64,000 nt of DNA from Flectobacillus sp. BAB-3569 (GCF_002270355.1 NZ_NJFZ01000004.1:158770-222769); one strand, 5' to 3'; positions 45,467 to 55,239 are shown, numbered from the stretch's first letter. Notes: a model not told the origin generated them from the letters alone. Program-made: numbers and translations.

Positions 45467-45530
45467 ACTAGTTCAAGACTTAGTCTTGAACTTATTTTTT
45501 TATTACAGTTTCTAAACTGTAATAAAAAAA
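45467..45530 (+). repeat. Double-palindrome repeat, family B, copy 2
   Basis: ACTAGTTCAAGACTTAGTC, TTGAACT, a T-run, then TTACAGTTTCTAAACTGTAA. Same order as the reverse complement of 38031-38090. The second palindrome plus A-run could also terminate transcription. Confidence 0.7.
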
Positions 45531-45537
45531 TAATTAC

Positions 45538-45774
45538 TTAACTCATCTGTTTGAACCTCTTTTTCAAAATCAGCAATGCAATATGTAACGCTACGGTAAT
45601 ACTTACGATTTTGACCCCATTAGCCTCCTCCCAAAAATTAGGGTCTTGATATACTTTAAAAGCAATAATTGCCAATATAAGGATAAGGACTGTTTGGAAA
45701 AAGCTCATTATGCCAATCATCACCTGAACGATGAGCTGGCGAAGACCATCAAAACCGCGTTTTTCGTTTACCAT
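45538..45774 (-). CDS. Small two-helix membrane protein
   Basis: A 78-aa protein with two hydrophobic segments (VMIGIMSFFQTVLILILAII and VKIVSITVALHIALLIL) and basic ends (MVNEKRGFDGL, LKKRFKQMS). Not recognised. It begins 5 nt after the stop of the outer-membrane barrel gene, so the two are almost certainly one transcript, which suggests a shared envelope function. Confidence 0.7.
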   Translation of the reverse strand: MVNEKRGFDGLRQLIVQVMIGIMSFFQTVLILILAIIAFKVYQDPNFWEEANGVKIVSITVALHIALLILKKRFKQMS

Positions 45775-45778
45775 AAGC

Positions 45779-46366
45779 TTAAAAGAAGAAGCCTCCTACT
45801 CTGATAACGATTGGGCTACCATAAGGAGACGCAATCCTATTAGATGAATAGCTAAAGTTATACAAGGCTGAAATCTGAAAGCCCCCATATCCTAACCCAA
45901 CACCTGCCAAAAATTGAGGGTCATAATTGAGTTTAAATGTTCCAGCACTACCATAGTACTGCTGTACCTCCCCTTGTGCAAATGCTTTAGACAAAATAGA
46001 CTCCAAGAAACGAAGACGATATTGGGTAAAAAGTCTAGGCCCGTACAGGTTGTAAGCTGCTGCACCAGTGTATTTGGTATATTGATAATCTACAGCCAGC
46101 CCAACTGTCATTTCGTTTGTTAGTAAATAACCAGCCATTGGCGAAACAGAAATAAGCGTTGGGTTGCCAAACTGTAAGCCACCAATACCGCCCCCAAACT
46201 TCAATCTTTCGCGGAAAGATAAATCTCTCACATCTGGTTCTTCATTTTCTTCAGCGTCGAGGTCACCCGTTGCGCCATCTTGTTTGATTACAACAGGCTC
46301 TTGCGCCCAGCTTTTTGTTATGTTACCTGCGGTTAGTAAGCAGAGAATAAGAAGTATTTTTTTCAT
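45779..46366 (-). CDS. Outer-membrane beta-barrel-like protein
   Basis: A 195-aa protein with a Sec signal (MKKILLILCLLTAGNITKSWAQ). An acidic linker (GDLDAEENEEPDVRDLSF) precedes about eight alternating amphipathic strands such as LKFGGGIGGLQFGN, EMTVGLAVDYQYTKY and GGFQISALYNFSYSS, and the chain ends in VRVGGFFF-like IVIRVGGFFF, a terminal aromatic as in BAM substrates. Probably an 8-strand barrel; function unknown. First gene of a two-gene unit with the small membrane protein. Confidence 0.75.
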   Translation of the reverse strand: MKKILLILCLLTAGNITKSWAQEPVVIKQDGATGDLDAEENEEPDVRDLSFRERLKFGGGIGGLQFGNPTLISVSPMAGYLLTNEMTVGLAVDYQYTKYTGAAAYNLYGPRLFTQYRLRFLESILSKAFAQGEVQQYYGSAGTFKLNYDPQFLAGVGLGYGGFQISALYNFSYSSNRIASPYGSPIVIRVGGFFF

Positions 46367-46755
46367 GGTTTGAAAATTAATCTATTGTGTTTCAATAAGC
46401 TATAGATGTTTCATCTATCAACAAAAAGACGTTATCATCAAACAAATAGGCTTATTAGTACAACCTATTTGTTTTTTTGTCTGAATAAACCATCATCCTT
46501 TATTCATAAAGACACATTTTACCCATCGTTTCGTTGCAATCACTTGTATCAAACCCTTAAATTAATGGAAAGTTTGCTACATTCTTGCGCACATACGAAA
46601 CAATCTTGTCTAGTTTTTTGTCTAACTTTGAGAGGACAACTTCTTGATGACAACTCAAGGTTTGTCTATCCTTATTTTGCCTGTACTTGTTTTGGACAAA
46701 ATTTGGCAATTACCCTTACCAATCATTTGCCAAAATTCAACTATCCGACGTTTTG
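46367..46755. other. Intergenic region between barrel gene and uvrA with several inverted repeats
   Basis: 389 bp, no gene supported. AACAAATAGG (46441-46450) pairs with CCTATTTGTT (46464-46473) followed by TTTTTGT, terminator-like on the plus strand; ATAGATG/CATCTAT at 46401-46417; TTTGGCAA (46702-46709) and TTGCCAAA (46727-46734) just before uvrA. TAACTTTG at 46623-46630 is a possible -7 box for uvrA, giving a leader of about 120 nt that contains the last repeat. Confidence 0.5.
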
Positions 46756-49629
46756 ATGAATACTGCCGAAATCACGCTGAACCAACAATCTTCCATCGAA
46801 AACCTCGATCCCAAAAAGAATATCATCATTAAAGGAGCGAGAGTTAATAACCTCAAAAATATCGACGTAGCGATTCCTCGCAACCAGCTTGTAGTGATTA
46901 CAGGCTTGTCTGGTTCGGGAAAATCTTCTTTGGCCTTCGATACGCTTTTTGCCGAAGGGCAACGTATGTATGTCGAAAGCTTAAGTTCGTATGCTCGTCA
47001 GTTTTTGGGCAGAATGGAAAAGCCTGATGTGGACTATATAAAGGGGGTTTCGCCAGCGATTGCGATTGAGCAAAAAGTTTCAACTAAAAACCCTCGCTCG
47101 ACGGTAGGAACTACTACCGAGATATATGACTATCTCAAATTATTATTTGCTCGTACAGGGATTACGTATTCGCCTCTTTCGGGAAATATTGTTAGAAAAG
47201 ATACCGTTACCGATGTGGTCAACTGGTTGTTTGAACAAGAGTCTGGACAAAGAGTGTTGATTCTTGCACCATTATTTTTGAGAGAAGGACGTAGTCTACA
47301 AGCAGAAATGCAGGTATTGATGCAAAAAGGCTACACTCGTATTGTGGTAGATGACGAGACTTTATTTTTGGAAGAATTACTAGAAAATCCTGCCCAAATC
47401 GAAGCCCTCCCTCCTATTGACTTAGTAAAAAATAATTTCAGAATATTAATAGACCGATTGGTCATCAAAAAAGAAGAAGACGGTCAGCCCGAGGAAGAAA
47501 CACAGTTTCGTGCTTCAGACTCGGTACAAACGGCATTTTTTGAAGGAAGTGGCACTTGCTATATTGAGCTTGTAGGACAAGAAAACCGTTTTTTCTCAGA
47601 TAGATTTGAATCCGACGGCATCGTTTTTGAAGAACCTTCGCTTAATCTTTTTAGCTTTAATAACCCTTATGGCGCTTGTAAACGTTGTGAAGGTTTTGGA
47701 AAAGTATTAGGCTTAGACCACGACCTTATTTTCCCTGACCATAACCTATCAGTTTATGAAGGGGCTATTGCTCCCTGGCGTACCGAAAAAATGGGCGAAT
47801 GGCTTATTCCTTTGTTGCGTAATGGCATCAAATTCGACTTTCCTATTCATAGAGCCTACAAAGATTTGACAGAACAAGAAAAAGCCCTATTGTGGACAGG
47901 AAACGATTATTTTTCGGGACTCAATGCCTTTTTCCAAATGCTCGAAACCGAGACACATAAAATCCAGTTTAGGGTTTTACTTTCTCGTTATCGTGGTCGT
48001 ACTACTTGCCCCGACTGCCAAGGTTCACGCTTGCGTAAGGATGCTGGATATGTCAAAATCAATGGAAAGTCTATTATCGACTTGGTATTGATGCCTATCT
48101 CAGAGGTAACAGAGTTTTTTGAAAAACTCGAGCTTCCTGACTACCAAATGGAATTGTCGAAACGTATTGTTCAAGAAATCCAAAACCGACTAGATTTCAT
48201 GAGTCGTGTAGGTTTGGGATATTTGACACTCAATCGTCTTACGTCTACTTTATCGGGTGGCGAGTTTCAACGTATCAAGTTAGCAACCTCACTGGGAAGT
48301 GCCCTTGTAGGCTCAATGTATATCTTAGATGAACCTTCGATTGGCTTGCACCCACGCGACACGCAACGTTTGGTATCTGTCTTAGAATCGCTAAGAGATT
48401 TGGGAAATACCGTGATTGTGGTAGAGCACGAAGAAGAAGTCATGCGTGTAGCCAACCAAATCATTGATATAGGCCCTGACGCGGGGAGTCATGGTGGGCA
48501 ACTCGTATTTCAAGGAAATTACGAACAATTGAGCGACGCACAAGTCACACAATTACAAAGCCATACGATTAATTTCTTGACAGGAAAAGATAGTATTCCT
48601 GTGCCAAAGTTTCGCAGAAAAGCTACTGCTTTTATAGATATCAAAGGCGCCCGAGAAAATAACCTTAAAAACTTAGATGTCAAGTTTCCACTTGGAGTAC
48701 TCACGGTGGTGACAGGTGTAAGTGGTTCAGGAAAATCGACGCTTATTCGTAAAGTGTTATTTCCTGCCTTAGGAAGACACTTAGGAACCTTTACCGAAGA
48801 TACGGGCAAGTTTACAGAATTGAGTGGTAGCCTCAACCGAATAGAAGCAGTTGAAATGATTGACCAAAATCCAATTGGTAAATCTTCCCGTTCAAACCCT
48901 GTTACCTATATCAAGGCGTATGACCAAATTCGTTTGTTGTATTCAGAACAAGCTATTTCGAAAAACCGCGGATATAAACCAGCGCATTTTTCGTTCAACG
49001 TAGACGGCGGACGTTGTGAAACTTGCCAAGGTGAAGGTGAAGTAACGATCGAAATGCAATTTATGGCAGATGTACGCCTTAAATGTGAATCTTGTGGAGG
49101 AAAGCGTTTCAAACAAGAGATTTTAGACGTAAAATACCAAGAAAAGGATATTGCCGAAATCTTGGATATGACCGTTGATGAGGCCATAGATCTTTTCTCA
49201 AAAGAAGACCCAAAATTGGCAGATAAACTAATTCCATTACAAGAAGTAGGATTAGGCTATATCAAACTGGGGCAATCTTCAAGTTCATTGTCGGGTGGCG
49301 AAGCGCAGCGTGTCAAATTGGCGAGTTTCTTAGGAAAAGGAAATTCGAGTAAAGGAAAAACCCTCTTTATTTTTGATGAACCTACGACAGGTTTGCACTT
49401 TCACGACATTAAAAAACTCTTGAAAGCCATCAACGCACTCGTTGAACAAGGCGATTCGGTGATTATTATCGAGCACAACATGGAAGTCATCAAATCGGCA
49501 GACTATATCATTGATCTTGGTCCAGAAGGAGGCAATCAGGGAGGATACATCACCTTTACAGGCACACCCGAAGACATGGTGAAAGAAGGGAATAGCTTTA
49601 CTGCTACATTTTTGAAAGAGAAATTATAA
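46756..49629 (+). CDS. uvrA: Excinuclease ABC subunit A (UvrA), canonical copy
   Basis: The damage-recognition ATPase of nucleotide excision repair, 957 aa from the chosen start. Two ABC modules: Walker [21 protein letters not shown] and the second [20 protein letters not shown], signature [12 protein letters not shown] and [12 protein letters not shown]. Zinc modules are [16 protein letters not shown] and [10 protein letters not shown]...CESCGG. The [20 protein letters not shown] block is that of the usual bacterial UvrA. ATG at 46756 (MNTAEITL) is chosen; an upstream in-frame start adds 23 residues unlike the family. A second uvrA paralog is at 55462. Confidence 0.95.
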   Translation: MNTAEITLNQQSSIENLDPKKNIIIKGARVNNLKNIDVAIPRNQLVVITGLSGSGKSSLAFDTLFAEGQRMYVESLSSYARQFLGRMEKPDVDYIKGVSPAIAIEQKVSTKNPRSTVGTTTEIYDYLKLLFARTGITYSPLSGNIVRKDTVTDVVNWLFEQESGQRVLILAPLFLREGRSLQAEMQVLMQKGYTRIVVDDETLFLEELLENPAQIEALPPIDLVKNNFRILIDRLVIKKEEDGQPEEETQFRASDSVQTAFFEGSGTCYIELVGQENRFFSDRFESDGIVFEEPSLNLFSFNNPYGACKRCEGFGKVLGLDHDLIFPDHNLSVYEGAIAPWRTEKMGEWLIPLLRNGIKFDFPIHRAYKDLTEQEKALLWTGNDYFSGLNAFFQMLETETHKIQFRVLLSRYRGRTTCPDCQGSRLRKDAGYVKINGKSIIDLVLMPISEVTEFFEKLELPDYQMELSKRIVQEIQNRLDFMSRVGLGYLTLNRLTSTLSGGEFQRIKLATSLGSALVGSMYILDEPSIGLHPRDTQRLVSVLESLRDLGNTVIVVEHEEEVMRVANQIIDIGPDAGSHGGQLVFQGNYEQLSDAQVTQLQSHTINFLTGKDSIPVPKFRRKATAFIDIKGARENNLKNLDVKFPLGVLTVVTGVSGSGKSTLIRKVLFPALGRHLGTFTEDTGKFTELSGSLNRIEAVEMIDQNPIGKSSRSNPVTYIKAYDQIRLLYSEQAISKNRGYKPAHFSFNVDGGRCETCQGEGEVTIEMQFMADVRLKCESCGGKRFKQEILDVKYQEKDIAEILDMTVDEAIDLFSKEDPKLADKLIPLQEVGLGYIKLGQSSSSLSGGEAQRVKLASFLGKGNSSKGKTLFIFDEPTTGLHFHDIKKLLKAINALVEQGDSVIIIEHNMEVIKSADYIIDLGPEGGNQGGYITFTGTPEDMVKEGNSFTATFLKEKL

Positions 49630-49644
49630 GCTAAAGCGTCTCAC

Positions 49645-49695
49645 TCAGATGTCAGCCACGCATATCTATTGTGTAGCTGACATCTGAATTTTTAA
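49645..49695 (+). terminator. Terminator of the first uvrA
   Basis: TCAGATGTCAGC (49645-49656) and GCTGACATCTGA (49676-49687), 12-bp perfect arms, followed by ATTTTTAAAG. Confidence 0.8.
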
Positions 49696-49837
49696 AGTCA
49701 TAACAATTCACCTATTATAGCTCCAATCGCTACAATAATGCTGAAAAGTTGATACAAAGTTTTAAAAAGGATTATATAAAGTCAGGAAGGATAAAAGGGG
49801 CTTGTTTTTTTATACCTTATGGCGGTAAGGCAAATGA

Positions 49838-50062
49838 CTAAGCTAAGTCAGATTGAGCAACAGGCTCAAGTTTCGACGCTTGTCTATTTGTGTAAAGAAT
49901 TTCTTGATAAGAAAGAGTTTTCAACATTCCTATCTTTATTCTTTTACGCACAGCTTGCGTTTCAGACTTATAAGTATTTTGCCCTCTCAATAATTCCTCT
50001 GCGATATTCGCAACAAGCAGCTCTACGGATTCAGGCGTTAAAATTACTGGCGAGTCTTTCAT
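49838..50062 (-). CDS. Small unknown protein, 74 aa
   Basis: MKDSPVILTPESVELLVANI, then EELLRGQNTYKSETQAVRKR and a C-terminal half. Balanced charged residues and helical pattern make this frame more protein-like than the overlapping plus-strand frame (49819-50064). A TAACTTTG box (minus, 50150-50157) lies about 90 nt upstream. Not recognised; no membrane segment or known motif. Confidence 0.55.
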   Translation of the reverse strand: MKDSPVILTPESVELLVANIAEELLRGQNTYKSETQAVRKRIKIGMLKTLSYQEILYTNRQASKLEPVAQSDLA

Positions 50063-50149
50063 AACACTATTCTTTTGGTGGGTTGTGTGGTTAAAACAAT
50101 CTTTTACACGAAATAGGAGAGAAATAATTGTTATTCAACTAGTTAACAA

Positions 50150-50157
50150 CAAAGTTA
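50150..50157 (-). promoter_or_regulatory. TAACTTTG -7 element upstream of the 74-aa protein gene
   Basis: TAnnTTTG match on the minus strand; the nearest TTG is 25 nt upstream, longer than the usual 19-20. Confidence 0.4.
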
Positions 50158-50298
50158 CAAAATTCGTTGCTTGACCGTTAACCAAAGATAGATTTTTTTA
50201 AAAGAGCTCCCAAAAATCATACCAAATCCTCACAGACTTTTTTCAATTTTGTACTGGCATAAATTGACCATAATTTGCTTCAATCTCAACCTAAAAAT

Positions 50299-51516
50299 AT
50301 GTTTTTCAAACCTTTATATATCTACAAAAATGCCTTTGGTGGATTGCCCAAAACAGTATGGTTATTGTCGGCCATTATGTTTGTCAATCGTAGTGGGACG
50401 ATGGTTTTGCCATTTTTAACTTTATATCTTACTCAAAAACTTCATTTCTCGGTTGCTGATGCAGGGATTGTCATGGCGTTTTATGGCACAGGAGCGTTAT
50501 TTGGCACTTTTTTAGGTGGAAAACTAACCGATAAAATAGGTTTTTATCCTATCCAATTTTACAGTTTATTACTTTCGGGAATTGCTTTATTGGTTCTAAT
50601 GCAATTAACCTCCTTGTACAGCATTTGTGCAGGGGTATTTATTTTTACAACACTTGGCGATACCTTTCGCCCAGCCAATGGCGCTTCTATCGCCTATTAT
50701 AGCACACCCGAAAATCGCACACGCTCGTACACACTCAATCGTTTGGCTATCAACTTAGGTTGGTCTATCGGTGGCGGGATGGGCGGTATTTTGGCAGAGA
50801 TGGATTACAACTATCTGTTTTGGGGCGATGGCGTAACCTGTATCGTAGCTGCCATTTTACTGCGAGTGTTCGTTAAACCTCCAGTAATTGACGCCACCGC
50901 CTCAAAGTCTAGAGAAAATCATGTAAGTAATCTGCCCAATTCGGCTTACAAGGATAAGTTCTATTGGGTATTTCTGGTTTTGGTAGTCATGTATGCTATC
51001 CCATTTTTTCAACTATTTTCGCTAGAACCTTTATATTTCAGAACAGTCATAAAGCTTTCTGAATCTCGAATTGGCGCATTTATGGTTTTCAATGGTTTGT
51101 TGATTGCTACCACCGAAATGATATTCGTTCACACCATCGAAAAACGCTTACCTCGTCCTGTGTTGATAGCGATAGGTTTGTTGCTTACGGCCTGTTCGTT
51201 TTTTGTGCTCAATGTATCCACAGCCGTCATGTTTATATGGTTTTCGGTGGCTTTTAATACCATTGGCGAAATGTTTGCCATGCCATTCATGCAAACGTTG
51301 GTCGTGGATAGAGCCAACGAAAAAAATAGAGGCCAATATTTAGCGCTATATTCAATGTGTTATTCAATTGCCCAAATCAGTGCTCCTACCATTGGTGCGC
51401 AGATTATCCAAAGATGGGATTTTGCGGAACTTTGGTATGTCATGGGAGGATTATGTTTGACTTCGATGCTTGGTTTTTTATTGCTACAAAAGCATTTTAT
51501 TAAACATTCGGATTAA
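50299..51516 (+). CDS. MFS transporter
   Basis: A 405-aa major facilitator superfamily protein with about 12 membrane helices. MFFKPLYIYKNAFGGLPKTVW starts the chain; LTLYLTQKLHFSVADAG and GKLTDKIGFYPIQF (the loop 2-3 GxxxDxxG-like motif) are typical of drug/sugar-efflux MFS. ATG at 50299 is chosen; the TTG at 50275 belongs to a promoter-like TAATTTG region. The substrate is not evident. It precedes the CNNM-type gene by 96 nt. Confidence 0.9.
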   Translation: MFFKPLYIYKNAFGGLPKTVWLLSAIMFVNRSGTMVLPFLTLYLTQKLHFSVADAGIVMAFYGTGALFGTFLGGKLTDKIGFYPIQFYSLLLSGIALLVLMQLTSLYSICAGVFIFTTLGDTFRPANGASIAYYSTPENRTRSYTLNRLAINLGWSIGGGMGGILAEMDYNYLFWGDGVTCIVAAILLRVFVKPPVIDATASKSRENHVSNLPNSAYKDKFYWVFLVLVVMYAIPFFQLFSLEPLYFRTVIKLSESRIGAFMVFNGLLIATTEMIFVHTIEKRLPRPVLIAIGLLLTACSFFVLNVSTAVMFIWFSVAFNTIGEMFAMPFMQTLVVDRANEKNRGQYLALYSMCYSIAQISAPTIGAQIIQRWDFAELWYVMGGLCLTSMLGFLLLQKHFIKHSD

Positions 51517-51612
51517 TGGTGTCTTTACGTGTGAGTATTTGTCATACACAATCCCTAACTTAGCACCTCAAATACTCACTCTCAAATCATTCTGTTGATT
51601 GATTTTTATTAC

Positions 51613-52893
51613 ATGGAACTACTCATCATTTTTGTATTAATCCTTATCAATGGCATTTTTTCAATGTCAGAAATTGCACTTGTCTCTGCCCGAAAAGCAA
51701 GACTCGAATCTGCTGCGAAAAAAGGAGATAGCAATGCCAAAATTGCTTTGAGTATTGCCAATGAGCCTAACCGTTTTTTATCTACAGTTCAAATCGGAAT
51801 TACTCTAATTGGTATTTTGACAGGTATTTTTTCAGGAGAAAAAATGACCAATGATATAAAAGCTTTTTATGGTCAATTTGAATTGTTTGCTCCTTACCAA
51901 CATACTTTGGCTGTAACAACTGTAGTTTTGTTAATCACTTATCTTTCCTTAGTATTCGGGGAACTTGTTCCAAAACGTATTGGACTCACCAATCCTGAGT
52001 TTATTGCCAAAACGGTGGCTCGCCCCATGAATATGCTATCGACGCTTACGGCTCCTTTTGTTTGGCTTTTGACTTTTTCATCAGATTTACTCATCAAAAT
52101 CCTCAATATCAAACCTTCTACTGACAGTAAAGTAACTGAAGAAGAAATCAAGGCGATTGTGCAAGAAGGTACCGAAAGTGGTGAGGTTCATGAAATAGAA
52201 CAAGATATTGTGGGGCGTGTGTTTAGTCTGGGCGATAGAAATGTATCATCGTTGATGACGCATCGCAACGATGTGGTATTTTTGAAAGCGAGCTATTCCT
52301 CCGACCGAATCAGAGAAGTGATTCATGAAGAATTGCATTCGCTATATCCTGTTTACGAAAAAGACAAAGATCATATTATTGGCGTAGTGCGTCTGAAGGA
52401 CTTGTTTTTGCCTTTGAGTCAAACCGATTTTGATTTGAGCTTATATCTTTCTCCTCCACAATTTATTCTTGAAAATGCCTCGGCTTATCAAGCTTTACAG
52501 CGTTTTAAGGATAGTAAAATCCATTATGGGATTGTCATTGACGAATATGGTCAAACCCAAGGTATCGTAACGCTCAATGACTTGCTGGAAGCTTTGGTAG
52601 GAAACGTATCAGATTTTGACCATGATGGTTATCGTTTAGACAAGCGAGAAGACGACTCTTGGTTAATTGACGGACAGTATCCTTTGGTCGACTTTTTACA
52701 GTTTTTTGATTTACCGAATCATTTTCAAGAATACTCTTTCAATACAGTAGCGGGACTAATCTTGAATGAATTGACGGATTTGCCACAACAAGGAGATACC
52801 ATTATTTGGCAAAATATGAGTTTCGAAATTATTGATATGGACGGCGCTAAAGTCGATAAGCTTTTAATTAAAATCTTAAATGCAGAGGGGTAA
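51613..52893 (+). CDS. CNNM/HlyC-family membrane protein (DUF21, CBS, CorC)
   Basis: A 426-aa protein: DUF21 membrane domain with LILINGIFSMSEIALVSARKA and SLVFGELVPKRIGL, a tandem CBS pair (about 200-330, e.g. VSSLMTHRNDVVFLK and IHYGIVIDEYGQTQGIVTLN) and a CorC_HlyC transporter-associated domain (about 345-425). Relatives are linked to Mg2+/Co2+ or Na+ transport; the name hemolysin is historical. ATG at 51613 is chosen over TTG at 51595. The CBS pair probably senses adenine nucleotides or Mg-ATP (family knowledge). A 9-nt repeat array follows directly. Confidence 0.92.
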   Translation: MELLIIFVLILINGIFSMSEIALVSARKARLESAAKKGDSNAKIALSIANEPNRFLSTVQIGITLIGILTGIFSGEKMTNDIKAFYGQFELFAPYQHTLAVTTVVLLITYLSLVFGELVPKRIGLTNPEFIAKTVARPMNMLSTLTAPFVWLLTFSSDLLIKILNIKPSTDSKVTEEEIKAIVQEGTESGEVHEIEQDIVGRVFSLGDRNVSSLMTHRNDVVFLKASYSSDRIREVIHEELHSLYPVYEKDKDHIIGVVRLKDLFLPLSQTDFDLSLYLSPPQFILENASAYQALQRFKDSKIHYGIVIDEYGQTQGIVTLNDLLEALVGNVSDFDHDGYRLDKREDDSWLIDGQYPLVDFLQFFDLPNHFQEYSFNTVAGLILNELTDLPQQGDTIIWQNMSFEIIDMDGAKVDKLLIKILNAEG

Positions 52894-53090
52894 TTTGAAT
52901 TTGAAAATTTGAAGATTTGGAGATTTGAAAATTTGAGGATTTGAGGATTTGGAGATTTGAAGATTTGGAGATTTGGAGAATTGGAGAATTGAAAATTTGG
53001 AGATTTGAGGATTTGAAAATTTGAAAATTTGGAGATTTGAGGATTTGAAAATTTGGAGATTTGAAAATTTGAAGATTTGAAAAATTAAAG
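52894..53090. repeat. 9-nt tandem array, GRRRATTTG units
   Basis: About 20 copies of a 9-nt unit such as GAAAATTTG, GAAGATTTG, GGAGATTTG and GAGGATTTG run directly after the CNNM stop. The ATTTG part is nearly fixed while the other positions vary between A and G only. Related single units occur at 3681-3716. It is too short in unit to be a CRISPR and has no spacers. Part of the 52894-53292 gap. Confidence 0.9.
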
Positions 53091-53136
53091 ATTAGAGAGA
53101 TTTGAAAATGCTATTATTTTTTAGGGAAAGTTCATC

Positions 53137-53175
53137 AAAAAAAGCGGTCGGAAAACAATTTCCGACCGCTTTTTT
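53137..53175. terminator. Bidirectional terminator between array and YcxB-like gene
   Basis: AAAAAAGCGGTCGGAAA and TTTCCGACCGCTTTTTT, 17-bp arms. Confidence 0.9.
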
Positions 53176-53203
53176 GATACCAGAATGTTGGTTTTGACTC
53201 GGC

Positions 53204-53228
53204 TAAAGACGCAAGCATTGCGTCTCTA
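53204..53228. repeat. Degenerate GAGACGCAAT-family hairpin
   Basis: AAAGACGCAA and TTGCGTCTCT around a short GCA centre; member of the same family as 63284-63334. The rest of the gap to 53292 contains CACTCAATCACC-type dispersed words. Confidence 0.55.
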
Positions 53229-53292
53229 CTAAATACAGATTTCAGCATAATCACTCATGCACTCAATCACCAATCACTCAATTCGGGATTAT

Positions 53293-53844
53293 CTAAGAAA
53301 TAAAACCTTTATCTCTTAAGATTTTATCCATCAATTTCTTATCGTTATCGTTTGAGAAAATGCTGAATGGCAAATAGATAAACTGATATTGACCCAAATC
53401 CAACACGTAAGCTTCTTTTTCTTTTCTAGCAGTTTTGATCATATCCCATTTGATAACACCACCTTGTTCGTCTGTAATTTTCATCAAAATTTGACGACTA
53501 TCAATTTCGTAGCGATATTTTTCAAAAAGTTGTTTGTATTGATCCAACTGCGTTACACCCGTAAATTGAATTGCCCAGAAAGCAACATAACCAATCGCTC
53601 CAATAAGAGTCAATACATAAATCCAGTAATTGTGATAAATACCTGTAATATTGAGCACCGCGTTCACAGCGATAAGTCCAAGTGGTACAAAACCCCAATA
53701 CCATTGATTTTTGACCATTTGGCTCATATTAAGAGTAATAAACTTGTTTTTATCAAGCGCATACTTTTTTGTTTTGATAGCCAGTGGATTTACTGGCATT
53801 TGCACCATTCGTCTTTGCTGACCCTGTGCATATCCTTTTGCCAT
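53293..53844 (-). CDS. YcxB-like membrane protein
   Basis: A 183-aa protein with two membrane helices (WGFVPLGLIAVNAVLNITG and IYVLTLIGAIGYVAFWAI) followed by a C-terminal PH-like domain (YRYEIDSRQILMKITDEQGG, MIKTARKEKEAYVLDLGQ, FIYLPFSIF), the YcxB-like pattern. Function unknown in this family. A TACATTTG box (minus, 53899-53906) may be its -7 element. No signal peptide. Confidence 0.75.
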   Translation of the reverse strand: MAKGYAQGQQRRMVQMPVNPLAIKTKKYALDKNKFITLNMSQMVKNQWYWGFVPLGLIAVNAVLNITGIYHNYWIYVLTLIGAIGYVAFWAIQFTGVTQLDQYKQLFEKYRYEIDSRQILMKITDEQGGVIKWDMIKTARKEKEAYVLDLGQYQFIYLPFSIFSNDNDKKLMDKILRDKGFIS

Positions 53845-53908
53845 GTCGTTGTTCTTTATGCTTTATTGTAAATTATGCTATTGTTCGCAAACAGACTGCA
53901 AATGTACA

Positions 53909-53946
53909 AAAAATAAGCGTAGCTAAGTATTTTCACTTGCTACGCT
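53909..53946 (-). terminator. Hairpin downstream of the DUF4783 gene
   Basis: AGCGTAGC (53916-53923) and GCTACGCT (53939-53946); on the minus strand followed by TATTTTTTG. Lies about 90 nt after the DUF4783 stop, and close to the proposed YcxB -7 box. Confidence 0.65.
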
Positions 53947-54035
53947 GTCAATATTTCTTAACAAATCTACATTATGAGAGGATTCACTCCACTTTATTTG
54001 CGCTAACCTCTACATCTCCAACACCTTCCAAAAGA

Positions 54036-54440
54036 TTACTTTTCTTTTCTAAACTGAATACTTTCGACCAAAAACCTATCCTGATTTCTTTTGAGCAGGA
54101 TATACACCGCATAATTCCCTCGATTGGTCTTGTACAGACCTCTGTAATACTGAGACAAAGAATTGGCACCTTGATGAACTAACTGAAAGTCTTGTGGTGG
54201 CCAACGTTTAAAGAATGACTTTAGAATGATTTCGGCGTGCGTTTGTGAAATCTCACTAAAATCAATTTGTTCAGCATCAATTAATAAATCCACATTCTCG
54301 TCAAACATCGAAGCTAGCTCACTTGCCTGACCTTGTTTGAGTGACGTAAGTAATTTTCCAACCGCAAAACTTTGTGGGTCAGCACCGCCCCACGAAGTCC
54401 AAAATATTAAAGTAAGAATAAATGAAAGTAGTATTTTCAT
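54036..54440 (-). CDS. DUF4783 secreted protein
   Basis: A 134-aa protein with a Sec signal (MKILLSFILTLIFWTSWGGAD). The mature part has FAVGKLLTSLKQGQASELASM, ILKSFFKRWPPQDFQLVHQG and YRGLYKTNRGNYAVYILLKR, the NTF2-like DUF4783 pattern of Bacteroidota. ATG at 54438-54440 starts the signal; an upstream ATG adds four residues. Function unknown, probably periplasmic. Confidence 0.75.
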   Translation of the reverse strand: MKILLSFILTLIFWTSWGGADPQSFAVGKLLTSLKQGQASELASMFDENVDLLIDAEQIDFSEISQTHAEIILKSFFKRWPPQDFQLVHQGANSLSQYYRGLYKTNRGNYAVYILLKRNQDRFLVESIQFRKEK

Positions 54441-54654
54441 GTTGTGTGTCAATATAACTGGATGAAGTTATATGACAGTGATTCCGCACAAATTGTGCCA
54501 GCCCTCCTGAAAGCATTTTTTTTTGAATATTATTTATCCAATTATCTAAAAATTTATCTTTCAAGTCTTAATATTGCGACTTGCAATTAGAATCGTCTCT
54601 ATAATTGCTTAGAAAGAGCTATAGAGGTCAATAAAGTTTTAATATCTTCGTATC

Positions 54655-55161
54655 ATGGAACTAACAGATAATCAAATACTAAACCAAACACAGGTACTTC
54701 AAAAAATCAAACGTATTGCGTTTGAGATATACGAAAACAATTTTGAAGAATCTGAAATTATCATTGCTGGTATCAAAGGACAAGGATATTCGTTTGCCAA
54801 ATTACTTGCCGAAATGATTGGAAGTATCTCTCCAATCAAAGCCATTGCGGTACTTATTGATATGGACAAAGAAGTACCTAATCCAAGTATCACATTTGAC
54901 TGTGAGGATAGCCTACTAGAGCAAAAAGCTATTGTTGTTGTAGACGACGTGTTGAATACTGGTCGTACTTTCGCTTATGGCTTATCACCATTTTTGCGTT
55001 TGCATGTGAAGCGTCTTCAAACAGCCGTTATCGTGGATCGTGGCTACCATCGCTTTCCAATTGCTGCCAATTATATCGGATACGAATTATCTACAACGAT
55101 AAACGAGCACGTAAAAGTTATCCTAGACAACCCTGATGAAGTTGGCGTTTATTTGAGCTAG
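54655..55161 (+). CDS. Type I phosphoribosyltransferase (PyrR-like)
   Basis: A 168-aa PRT-fold protein. The 5-phosphoribosyl-1-pyrophosphate loop is AIVVVDDVLNTGRTFAYGL (Asp-Asp then TGRT), preceded by IIIAGIKGQGYSFAKLLAE that supplies the PP loop and VLIDMDKEVPNPSITF. A RGYHRFPIAANYIG block follows. It is closest in layout to PyrR (regulator/uracil PRT), but no pyr operon is adjacent; role in pyrimidine control is not shown. ATG at 54655 is preceded by TATCTTCG, close to a -7 box. Confidence 0.85.
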   Translation: MELTDNQILNQTQVLQKIKRIAFEIYENNFEESEIIIAGIKGQGYSFAKLLAEMIGSISPIKAIAVLIDMDKEVPNPSITFDCEDSLLEQKAIVVVDDVLNTGRTFAYGLSPFLRLHVKRLQTAVIVDRGYHRFPIAANYIGYELSTTINEHVKVILDNPDEVGVYLS

Positions 55162-55190
55162 AGATATTTAGTGATTATTGAAATACTCAA

Positions 55191-55239
55191 CCATTTTGTA
55201 GAGATGTATGGGTTTGCATCTCTACAGAATGGTTTTTTT
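55191..55239. terminator. Terminator / GAGATGCA-type palindrome after the PRT gene
   Basis: TGTAGAGATG and GCATCTCTACA around TATGGGTTT, followed by GAATGGTTTTTTT. It resembles the GAGACGCAAT family. The rest of 55162-55461 holds CACTCAAGCACTCAATCACT words and no gene. Confidence 0.7.

Noticed and set aside
46690..46740. LexA/SOS box before uvrA
   Set aside because: The TTTGGCAA/TTGCCAAA repeat does not match known SOS boxes, and LexA boxes are not established for this group.
49819..50064. Plus-strand frame of 81 aa
   Set aside because: It overlaps the minus-strand frame 49838-50062, whose composition (balanced charged residues) and upstream TAACTTTG box look more like a gene.
52894..53090. 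Possible CRISPR array
   Set aside because: Units are 9 nt with no spacers and purine-only variation, so this is a tandem repeat, not a CRISPR.
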